From Geomonas limicola (lineage in GTDB: Bacteria > Desulfobacterota > Desulfuromonadia > Geobacterales > Geobacteraceae): 64,000 nt of DNA. Each line of letters starts with the position of its first letter. Position 1 is the stretch's first letter. The stretch covers positions 462,828 through 526,827 of the forward strand of contig NZ_BLXZ01000004.1 of the NCBI RefSeq assembly GCF_014193675.1, read 5' to 3'. The position numbers were made by a program, and so were the translations under genes. The notes beneath the pieces were generated by a model that worked only from the letters and a program-made list of their open reading frames with translations, made no database searches and was not told the origin of the DNA. Below are positions 49,390 to 58,602 of the stretch, one piece after another.

Positions 49390-49410
49390 AGTGTACTTCA
49401 CTTGTACACT
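49390..49410 (-). promoter_or_regulatory. Candidate operator of the pccBA operon
   Basis: AGTGTAC-TTCACTT-GTACACT: perfect 7-bp arms around a 7-bp centre, about 140 bp before pccB. A dimeric regulator (TetR- or GntR-like) is plausible, but none is encoded next to it. Confidence 0.5.
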
Positions 49411-49857
49411 GTATCCACGGAAGTATGCTGCCGTTTACGTGCGTGTCAAGTGCTTAATATGAGAAAGTATTACTGTTAGGGATATCCCTATGACTTCGGA
49501 GCTCCCTGCCAAAGCCTTTCTCGGGCAAACCTGCTGCCGTGTTTCGAGTTTGCGTCAGTCAGAAATGGGTTGTGTCGCTGGTGGAGAGAGCGTGTTGCTG
49601 CAGAGCCGGAAGTGATGCCGCAATTCTCATGCTTCGTGACGTCGTTTTTGTCAGTGAGATTTGGAGCAGGCTCTCCGCCTGTTGGTGCTGACGATTCCGA
49701 ACCGGTGATACCGTAAACGAACTAGCGTTTTATAGACGGATGCCGGTACCCTTCATAAGGTTTTGCTGTAAAAATGTCAATAAGAAAAAGAGTGTTTACG
49801 GTATCTTGATTGATAAAACAGGAAGTTATGCAGGTGGGGGAAAAGAGGGGGAAGTAG

Positions 49858-49882
49858 CGCTGGCAGGGAGCCCCTGCCAGCG
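49858..49882 (-). terminator. 3' hairpin after glcF
   Basis: CGCTGGCAGGG/CCCTGCCAGCG, perfect 11-bp stem with a 3-nt loop, 7 bp after the glcF stop. On the minus strand it is followed by a C/T-rich tract rather than pure T, so termination may be factor-assisted. Confidence 0.6.
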
Positions 49883-49888
49883 TGTGGG

Positions 49889-51169
49889 TCAACGTTTGAT
49901 CTGGCCAGCCAGAAGTTCGACGGTATGCACTACCCTCGTTTTATCTCCGGCCTGTTTTAAACCGTCCGAAAGCTGCATGATGCAGCCCGGGCAGCCGGTC
50001 ACCACGGCGTCGGCACCGGTGGCCTGGATGGCGGCGGTTTTGCCCGCATTGATCTTAAGGGAGCTGTCGTAGTGGTAGACGTTGAAGGTACCGCCCAGGC
50101 CGCAGCAGCGGTCGGCGCCTTCCATCTCCACCAGGTTGAGCCCCGGGGTCCCCTTCAGGAGCGCCCGCGGCTCCTTGGTGATTCCGGCGGTGCGCAGGTG
50201 GCAGGGATCGTGGTAGGTGATGTTCAGTTCGGCGCTGCTGCCGGTCTCTTCCGGGTTGAGCCCCAGTTTTTTGAGCAGCACCGAGGCATCCACCGTCTTG
50301 TCCGCCAGTGCCTTCAGGCGTTCTTTCAATTCCGGGTTGCGCTTGCCGATCACCAGCGGGTAGAGCTTGTGCAGCGCGCCGCCGCAGGTAGCGCAGGCGG
50401 TCATCACGTAATCGGCCTGGTGCGCCTCGAGGGCGGCCAGGTTCTGCTCGGCCAGTTCGCGCACCGTGTCGAGGTCGCCGCCGGACATGCCGGGGAGGCC
50501 GCAGCACTGCTGGTCCTTGGGGATGATGATGGTGCAGCCCAGGTGCTGGAACAGTTTGATGGTCGCCTCGCCGATGCCGGTATAGACGAAGTTGGTCATG
50601 CAGCCCACGAAGAAGACGATGCGCGGTTTACCCGGCTCGCCCTGGATCACCTCGGGGTGGCTCGCGATGAAGCTCTTCTTGGCGATCTGCGGGATGTGGC
50701 GGCTGTTGCCGATAAACGGCACCGGGAAGCGCAGGCGCAGGCCCGAGGTGGCCGGGATCTTGCGGAAGAACACCGGCCCGAGGATCGAGGCGGCGAAGGC
50801 CCCCAGGTTCATGAGCTTGCGGGTCTTGATCACCTGTCCCACCGCCTTATGGAAGGTGGTGAGGCCGCGCCTTTTGGCGAGCGCCTCGCGGGCGGCGATG
50901 ACGATCTCGTCGGTGGGGACCTGGTTCGGGCACTTCTCCACGCAGCTGCCGCACAGAAGGCACTTGGACATGGCGGCGTAGGTGCCGTCGTCCAGCGTGA
51001 TGTCCCCCTTCATGATGTGCTGGGCGAGAGCTACCTTGCCGCGGGCCACCGCCGGTTCACGCTGGAAGGCGGTAAAGGCCGGGCAGTTGGCGCGGCAGGC
51101 GCCGCACTTGACGCACTTTTTCAGTTCCTTCTCGACCCGTTCGAGTGGGTCCACAGTCTTCTTGGTCAT
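49889..51169 (-). CDS. glcF: Glycolate/D-lactate oxidase iron-sulfur subunit (GlcF-like)
   Basis: 426 residues. Two [4Fe-4S] motifs at the N-terminus (CVKCGACRANCP near residue 19 and CLLCGSCVEKCP near 70) and two CCG domains: FFVGCMTNF with CCGLPGMSGGD in the first half, and YHDPCHLR with RCCGLGGTFNVYHYDSS in the second. This is the GlcF/LldE/HdrD-type electron-transfer subunit that accepts electrons from a flavoprotein dehydrogenase. The ATG at 51169 is preferred over an upstream TTG at 51190. It lies 242 bp after glcD, in the order larA-glcD-glcF. Confidence 0.92.
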   Translation of the reverse strand: MTKKTVDPLERVEKELKKCVKCGACRANCPAFTAFQREPAVARGKVALAQHIMKGDITLDDGTYAAMSKCLLCGSCVEKCPNQVPTDEIVIAAREALAKRRGLTTFHKAVGQVIKTRKLMNLGAFAASILGPVFFRKIPATSGLRLRFPVPFIGNSRHIPQIAKKSFIASHPEVIQGEPGKPRIVFFVGCMTNFVYTGIGEATIKLFQHLGCTIIIPKDQQCCGLPGMSGGDLDTVRELAEQNLAALEAHQADYVMTACATCGGALHKLYPLVIGKRNPELKERLKALADKTVDASVLLKKLGLNPEETGSSAELNITYHDPCHLRTAGITKEPRALLKGTPGLNLVEMEGADRCCGLGGTFNVYHYDSSLKINAGKTAAIQATGADAVVTGCPGCIMQLSDGLKQAGDKTRVVHTVELLAGQIKR

Positions 51170-51381
51170 GAATAGGTCTCGTTCGTTCAAAGACGTTGAG
51201 TGGGTGAGTGGGCGAGCCGGAGAAAAGGGTGGCTCGTCGGTATTCTCAACGTGCTGGGATTAAGTATAGGCGTTGAATTGTTTTGCCCTGGTGCCGCCTC
51301 CAGCCCTTGTGAAGGGTTCCTTCGGGAATTCGGGAAGCGCAGAGACGGTTGCTGTCCAGCTCGCTGGTGGCGCCGAGTTCA

Positions 51382-51398
51382 CCCCCTTGCGAAGGGGG
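51382..51398. repeat. Dispersed C/G palindrome copy
   Basis: CCCCCTTGCGAAGGGGG between glcF and glcD, a member of the family described at 54596. Confidence 0.6.
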
Positions 51399-51411
51399 AC
51401 TTGAGAAACCT

Positions 51412-52794
51412 CTACTCCACCGGCAGCATCTTCCCGGGGTTCAGGATGTTGTTCGGATCGAGCGCCCGCTTGATGGCGCGCATGGCGCCGATCTGGTCCG
51501 CAGTCAATTCCATCGGGATAAAGGCTTGCTTGGCAAGCCCCACGCCGTGCTCGCCGGACATGGTGCCACCCAGGTCGAGGGCTGCCTGGAACACTTCCTT
51601 GATTGCCTCGTGCGCCTTCTCCAACTGCCCCGGCACGGTCTTGTCGATCATGATGTTGACGTGGATGTTGCCGTCGCCGGCGTGGCCGAAGTTGACGATG
51701 GGGATCTCGTAGCGCTGCTGGATCTGCTCGATGCGCCGGATCACGTCCGGCACCCGGCTTCTGGGGACCACGATGTCCTCGTTGAACTTGTCCGGGTTCA
51801 CGTCGCGCAAAGACGGCGACACCAGGCGGCGCACCCGCCAGAGTTCCTCGCTCTCCGCCGCGTCTTTCGCTACCCGGAACTGGACCAGCCCCAGCGGTTT
51901 GATGAGCGCGTGGATCTGTTCGGCCTGCTTCTCGATCAGGTCGCGGTCGCCGTCCACCTCGATGAGCAACACGGCGCGCCCCTCGGCCGGGAGCCCCAGG
52001 TTGAAGCGGCGCTCGACGCAGGTAAGGGTCGCGTGGTCCATGAATTCCAGCGTGGTCGGGATGATCTTCCCCTTGATGATGGTCGAGACCGCCCGCGCCG
52101 CGCCGTCGATCGAGTCGAACACCGTCAGCATGGTCTTCTTGGAATCCGGGTAGGGGAGCAGCTTGAAGATGATCTTGGTGATCACCCCCAGCGTCCCTTC
52201 GGAGCCGCAGATCAGCTTGGTGAGGTCGTAGCCGACCACCCCTTTCACGGTCTCGCCGCCGGTGCGGATCACCTCGCCGGTCGGCAGCACTACCTCGAGC
52301 CCCATCACGAAGTCCTTGGTTACTCCGTACTTTACGGCGCGCGGGCCGCCCGCGCACTCGGCGACGTTGCCGCCCAGGGTGGAAAACTTGAGCGAGGCCG
52401 GGTCGGGCGGGTAGAAGAGCCCGAGCTTTTCCACTTCCATCTGGAAGGCCTCGGTGACGACGCCCGGCTCCACTTCGGCGACCAGGTTATCGGTATCGAT
52501 CCTGAGGATGCGGTTCATGCGGGTGGTCACCAGGACGATGCCGCCCCCCTTGGGAAGGGCGCCGCCGGTGAAACCGCTGCCGGCGCCGCGCGGGAAGACC
52601 GGGAACTTCTCACGGTTGGCAAGGGCGAGTACCTGGGATACCTCGGCGCTGTTGGCCGGGTGCACCACGGCGTCGGGCAAAAACTCCATCTGCGTGGCGT
52701 CGTAGCCGTAGCAGATCATGTCCTGTACTTCGGTGGCGATGTTTTCCTTGCCGACGATTTCAGTCAGTTTGTCGAGTATGCGTGCTTCGAGCAT
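51412..52794 (-). CDS. glcD: FAD-linked glycolate or D-lactate dehydrogenase (GlcD-like)
   Basis: 460 residues, FAD-binding type 4 oxidoreductase. Seen: PRGAGSGFTGGALPKGGGIV near 68-87 (the FAD-binding PP-loop), DPASLKFSTLGGNVAECAGG near 131, GVVGYDLTKLICGSEGTLGV near 186, NFGHAGDGNIHVNIMIDKT near 365, SGEHGVGLAK near 410 and LDPNNILNPGKM at the end, all family signatures. It oxidises a 2-hydroxyacid and passes electrons to GlcF. The adjacent larA makes D-lactate the most likely substrate; glycolate remains possible because sequence alone does not separate the two. Confidence 0.93.
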   Translation of the reverse strand: MLEARILDKLTEIVGKENIATEVQDMICYGYDATQMEFLPDAVVHPANSAEVSQVLALANREKFPVFPRGAGSGFTGGALPKGGGIVLVTTRMNRILRIDTDNLVAEVEPGVVTEAFQMEVEKLGLFYPPDPASLKFSTLGGNVAECAGGPRAVKYGVTKDFVMGLEVVLPTGEVIRTGGETVKGVVGYDLTKLICGSEGTLGVITKIIFKLLPYPDSKKTMLTVFDSIDGAARAVSTIIKGKIIPTTLEFMDHATLTCVERRFNLGLPAEGRAVLLIEVDGDRDLIEKQAEQIHALIKPLGLVQFRVAKDAAESEELWRVRRLVSPSLRDVNPDKFNEDIVVPRSRVPDVIRRIEQIQQRYEIPIVNFGHAGDGNIHVNIMIDKTVPGQLEKAHEAIKEVFQAALDLGGTMSGEHGVGLAKQAFIPMELTADQIGAMRAIKRALDPNNILNPGKMLPVE

Positions 52795-53205
52795 CTAGTG
52801 TCCTCTCACAGATAAAAATCGGCACAGTCGGGGAACGTGGTGCCGGCTGCTCCTTCATTGGCAACTGGCAGCGTTTCGTGCTCCGAAACTGTTGTTAATG
52901 CTGCGCCAGCTAACCAGATATTCGGATACTTTGCACTCTTGAAATAAAAAAGGCAAGGGTTCATTAGGCCCCTGCCGGTCACTTTACTGTGTCGGGTGAT
53001 GGTTGGTCGAAGCTATGGAGATTTGCTGCAGCTGCCACCCCCCTCACCCCTCCCCCTCTCCCGGAGGGCGAGGGGGATGATGGCGCCGGAATCGGTTGTG
53101 CTTCAGGCGTTTCCCGACTCCGCGCCACTCCCGCAGACTCTCCCATCTCCCGATGGGCGAGGGGAGTGTCGGTGCATTTCTCTATAAACAGGAAAATGGG
53201 AGGGG
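52795..53205. other. Gap between glcD and larA
   Basis: 411 bp. It holds a terminator for larA (52944-52976) and CT-rich palindromic repeats at about 53037-53180 (CCCCCTCTCCCGGAGGGCGAGGGGG at 53052-53076 in two overlapping blocks). No gene seen; glcD therefore needs its own promoter here. Confidence 0.6.
52944..52976 (-). terminator. Intrinsic terminator downstream of larA
   Basis: On the minus strand GGCAGGGG and CCCTTGCC (52952-52976) pair with one wobble, followed by TTTTTT. It lies 230 bp after larA and separates it from glcD. Confidence 0.82.
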
Positions 53206-54468
53206 CTAACCAAGAACGGGAAGTACCACGCCCCCTTCGGGGATGAGATAGGCGGAGTAGTCGGCGGGGAGCATGGAAAAGGCCAGCTCGAGGGCGGCGT
53301 GCGGCGCGGCCGCGGGAATCATCCCCATGGTGCGCACCTCCGCGTCGGGGAGCTGGGAGACCAGGATGATCCGGAAGCGCTCAGCCTTCTCTTTAAGGGA
53401 CCAGGCGGTCTGCCCGTTGATCTCGTAGTGCTTTCTGAGAGCCGACTCGAGTTCGGCGCTGTGCGCGAAGCGGAACCAGTCGAAGAAGGTGGCGTTGCCG
53501 TAGCCGTCGCGGCACTCGGCCAACAGTACCATGACCCCGCCCGGCTTCAGCGCACGGCTGGCGTACTCCATCGACTTGTGCGACTGGATCAGGTTGATGT
53601 CTTTGGGATAGCCGCCGCAGGAGACCACCACCAGGTCGGCACGCTCGGCTATGGGGTAGCTGAAGGATCGGGCGTAAAAACGGCAGCCTTCCAGGTGCGC
53701 CTCGCGCCAGTCACCGGCAAAGGCGGCGAGGATCTTCTTGTCCGGCCCCAGCACCGTGTTCAGGATGAACTCGGGGGGGCGCATGGCGCAGGCTTCCAGC
53801 ATCGCCTCGTGTACCGGGTTCCCCGCCAGGTTGCCGGTCACCGCCTTGGGATGCCGGCCGCTCCCTTCCTCGGGGTTCAACAGCGAAAAGTGGCTCGCCA
53901 TGCAGCTCTTGCGGCTGGAGACGCCGGGGAGGATACTCTTGCGACCGCCGCCGAAGCCCGCGAAGTAGTGAAAAGTCACTGCCCCGGTCAGGATGAGCCG
54001 ATCCGCCTCGGCGACGGTGCGGTTGATCTCCACCGGAATGCCGCGGCTGGTCTCGCCCAGGTACACCAGGCTCCCCGGGTCGTCGCACTCGTGATCGCTT
54101 ACCTTGATCCGCCCGTAAATTTCGCCCACAATCTTGCGGTGCTCCGCCTCGGTCTGCTTGCGGTGGATCCCCAGGGCGATCACGATCTCGATGTCGCGCT
54201 CCTGCACCCCCGCCTCGACAAGGCGTCGCACCAGGAGCGGCAGGTATATTTCGCTGCCGGTGGGGCGGGTGATGTCAGAGGTAACGATAACCACCTTCTC
54301 GCTGGCTTTGAAGCGTGCGATCTTTTCGATGCACCCCTCCAGCGCCTGCAGCACGAGTCCCTCCGGCGTCCCGGCGGCCGCCTCGACCGGAGGGCGGATC
54401 ACGGCGTGCAGGTGCTGCTCGGGTATCGTCACGGGATAGCTTATGTCGCCACACTTGAGATCGGCCAT
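53206..54468 (-). CDS. larA: Nickel-pincer lactate racemase family protein (LarA)
   Basis: 420 residues. LarA racemises L- and D-lactate with a nickel-pincer nucleotide. Seen: TSDITRPTGSEIYLP near 63, IALGIHRKQTEAEHRKIVG near 97 (the His region), SDHECDDPGSLVYLG near 123, and TFHYFAGFGGGRKSILPGVS near 165-185, which carries His and Lys that bind the cofactor. A later cysteine-bearing GYPKDINLIQSHKSMEYA segment is also conserved. Cofactor genes larB, larC and larE are not in this window and must be elsewhere. It stands upstream of glcD and glcF in the same direction, so lactate use is the likely context; other 2-hydroxyacids are possible for this family. Confidence 0.9.
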   Translation of the reverse strand: MADLKCGDISYPVTIPEQHLHAVIRPPVEAAAGTPEGLVLQALEGCIEKIARFKASEKVVIVTSDITRPTGSEIYLPLLVRRLVEAGVQERDIEIVIALGIHRKQTEAEHRKIVGEIYGRIKVSDHECDDPGSLVYLGETSRGIPVEINRTVAEADRLILTGAVTFHYFAGFGGGRKSILPGVSSRKSCMASHFSLLNPEEGSGRHPKAVTGNLAGNPVHEAMLEACAMRPPEFILNTVLGPDKKILAAFAGDWREAHLEGCRFYARSFSYPIAERADLVVVSCGGYPKDINLIQSHKSMEYASRALKPGGVMVLLAECRDGYGNATFFDWFRFAHSAELESALRKHYEINGQTAWSLKEKAERFRIILVSQLPDAEVRTMGMIPAAAPHAALELAFSMLPADYSAYLIPEGGVVLPVLG

Positions 54469-54595
54469 GCGCCCAATACTACATATGATTTAACCGGCGC
54501 GCAAGATAGGGCGGTGAAAGACGCGCACCGTTAACAGTTCGGTGCATGCACAGGGGCGAATGATCATCGCAGGCGCAGGTAGTTGGCGTCACGAT

Positions 54596-54711
54596 CCCCC
54601 CCTTTGCGAAGGGGGGCAGGGGGAATTTCATCCTAGTTGCTGCTTTCCGAGAAGCGCGCCACGTAGGCTAACATCAAATCCCCCTGTTTCCCCTTCGCAA
54701 AGCGGAGGGCG
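54596..54711. repeat. Inverted pair of dispersed C/G repeats
   Basis: CCCCCCCTTTGCGAAGGGGGG followed by CAGGGGGAATTT (54596-54628) and, inverted, AATCCCCCTGTTTCCCC then TTCGCAAAGCGGAGGG (54678-54711). The pair could fold into a long cruciform. The same core occurs at 12811, 22643, 33466 and 51382. Confidence 0.7.
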
Positions 54712-54860
54712 TAAGGCCACCTGCAGTGCTGCAGAGCAACTCTTACCAGCTTCCCTGAATTCCCCGACGAGCCTTGGCAAAGGTGTTCCCTTCAGAAATA
54801 GCTGACGGTAACCGCGCCGGTCGCAGGTCGACGGTACCCACTGCCTTTGCAAACCCCCAG

Positions 54861-55150
54861 GTAAGCTAAACGTCCCGTTGCCCAGCTAATATTCCACAAA
54901 AGTAAGACCGGCGCGGCCAAAGTTATGCGGAGCATGCCTCGCGCTAAGCTAAAATTCCCGCGCCTAAAGCTACTGCAGACCGTCGTTAAGCTATGGCAGA
55001 CCCTAGTTAAGCTAACGCAGACCGTCGTTAAGCTATGGCAGACCCTAGTTAAGCTAACGCAGACCTGTGTTAAGCAAAATGCCCCTCGCTTTAGCTTATG
55101 CATGCCTGTGTTAAGCTAAATGCCCTCGCGTTTAGCTTATTTTCCGTTCT
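54861..55150. repeat. 21-bp-phased repeat array with GTTAAGCTA boxes
   Basis: Boxes GTTAAGCTA start at 54985, 55006, 55027, 55048 and (as GTTAAGCAA) 55069, at exact 21-bp intervals. The four clean units form a perfect 42-bp doublet repeated twice: box plus TGGCAGACCCTA, box plus ACGCAGACCGTC. Degenerate boxes flank it at 54862, 54884, 54944 and 54965, and the right end has inverted copies TTTAGCTTA at 55090 and 55131 around a direct copy at 55110, giving a perfect 9-bp hairpin TAAGCTAAA/TTTAGCTTA (55112-55139). This is not CRISPR: units are too short and the spacers recur. Function unknown. Confidence 0.9.
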
Positions 55151-55682
55151 CATTTGAAACGCGGCTGCTGCGAGATGGGAAATCGTCCGTCCGATATTCT
55201 AAAAGCAAGGGCGCACGGGCAAAAAGTTGCCTGCAAAAAGGTCTGTCGTCACTTTTTTAGTGAAAAGCGCGCAGCGTTCAAGCTAATGCGAGGCTCGCTT
55301 CAACAAAAATAAGGGGCGCGTTGCCTCGTGCTCAGGCGCGCTCACCTTTTATTACCGAAATTAAGCTAAAGCAGAAGTCAGTTTGCTTAAAGCGCCCCCT
55401 ACATTAGTAAATGAAGGGTCAATATTAGAAAACGTGCTCTGCATTAGAACGCGGATCCGGTGCTACGCCGGTGGACCGCGAACCCCCATGAGGGATCGCC
55501 GTATCCAGGGGCGGAAAGTGCTGGCCATTTCGGCTAGTTGGCAGAAGTTGCCCCACCGCGGGGCCGTTCTGACGAAGCCGGTGGATTGAAACGATAACGT
55601 GGATGCCGGGGAGGTCGAACCTCCGCAGTTCATCCTCGAAGCGTTTTTGCAGCGGTAGATCGACCCGCAACGGGGAAAAAGA

Positions 55683-55709
55683 TTGACAAAATGAGTGCTT
55701 TCCGATAAC
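55683..55709 (+). promoter_or_regulatory. Candidate hppA promoter
   Basis: Perfect TTGACA (55683-55688) with GATAAC (55704-55709, four of six) after 15 bp, about 75 bp before the hppA start codon. The short spacer weakens the call. Confidence 0.45.
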
Positions 55710-55782
55710 AATCTCCCGTTTCTGAGACCCTTAGAATAAATAAGGCCTTCGCAAGAGGCATATTAAATGGGAGGATTTGTTA

Positions 55783-57822
<2,040 letters not shown>

Positions 57823-57844
57823 GAGCTACACAAGTTACCGCATC

Positions 57845-57881
57845 AAAAAAGGCGTCCCGGTTTTCCGGGGCGCCTTTTTTT
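57845..57881 (+). terminator. hppA terminator
   Basis: GGCGTCCCGG/CCGGGGCGCC stem (57851-57874) with TTTT loop and flanking A6/T7, 23 bp after hppA. Also functions in the other direction by sequence. Confidence 0.92.
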
Positions 57882-58354
57882 GTTTCTTTGCAGAATTCAA
57901 GGGGCGTGGTTTGATCCGCGCGGAGATGGCTTTCCGTTCCTCCTCATCCTGCCTCTCTCTCGCAGGGGGAGATGGGTCCGTTGGACGCCTGTTGGACGCT
58001 TTCCCGTAATTACCTGGTGAATATTTTCGTTGGGGGGGGGCGTAAAGGCACTGAGGTGGACCAAGGACCGTGTTTCCCAGTACTAACCTTTTGGGGTGTA
58101 CCCCGAGACAACACAACGCAGCCACCCCGACCGCAAACACTTTCTTTTCCCCCTAACCGTTCCCTGGCACATGTCATAAGCTGCCTCGAGATACCCGCGA
58201 TTGCTCACCTACTGGTACACACCCTCGCATGCTTTCGCCTTGCTGCGTTAAGCATTTTGAGTGATAGCTAATAAGCGAGATAAGTGTAAAGAAAATAATT
58301 AGACAATAAGTGTATACATTTTGTTTCGATTAGAGTGATTGCCATTAATTTTTC

Positions 58355-58383
58355 TTGAATCATAAGATTGCAAATGGTATACA
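58355..58383 (+). promoter_or_regulatory. Candidate promoter of the giant secreted protein
   Basis: TTGAAT (58355-58360), 17 bp, TATACA (58378-58383), about 220 bp before the start codon, so a long leader is implied. A second TGTATACA copy lies at 58311. Inference from consensus matching in an AT-rich stretch, where chance matches are common. Confidence 0.35.
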
Positions 58384-58602
58384 CAAGCCCCAAGTATCTG
58401 CAAAACTGTTGTTGTGACTGCCAGGACCTCCCCCTTTCCCTCCTAAATTCATGGTTCCTGCGGTTGTTCGATGTCGCATATCAGGAACCGTACTGTCTGT
58501 TAATTTAACTATTTTAAATTAAATCATAGTTTAGTGTTTTCGCGTTTGTATCTGCGTCGTTTGAATGCCTGTTGGATCTTTGATGAATGTCTGGAGGGAG
58601 AA

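Larger units (their letters stand above)
49249..49888. other. Gap upstream of pccB and downstream of glcF
   Basis: 640 bp. The part near pccB carries the 49390 operator candidate; the far end carries a hairpin after glcF. In between, about 400 bp show no gene, no repeat copy and no clear promoter. Confidence 0.6.
54469..55782. other. 1.3 kb non-coding region upstream of hppA
   Basis: No supportable gene in 1314 bp. Contents: an inverted pair of C/G repeats (54596-54711), a 21-bp-phased repeat array (54861-55150), scattered single boxes to about 55390, a second ATTAG series (55402-55447), and the hppA promoter (55683-55709). The rest is unremarkable. Confidence 0.75.
57823..58602. other. 780 bp gap upstream of the giant secreted protein
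   Basis: Besides the hppA terminator it holds GC-rich remnants of the dispersed repeats (57935-58050) and, from about 58265 to 58560, an AT-rich stretch (roughly 30-40 percent GC by eye, against above 60 in the flanks). No gene seen. Confidence 0.65.

Noticed and set aside
54792..55119. Heptad-repeat peptides on both strands over the array
   Set aside because: No ribosome site, no start context, and the pattern follows automatically from a 21-bp DNA period.
54861..55150. CRISPR array
   Set aside because: Unit of 21 bp is too short, spacers recur instead of being unique, and no cas gene is present.
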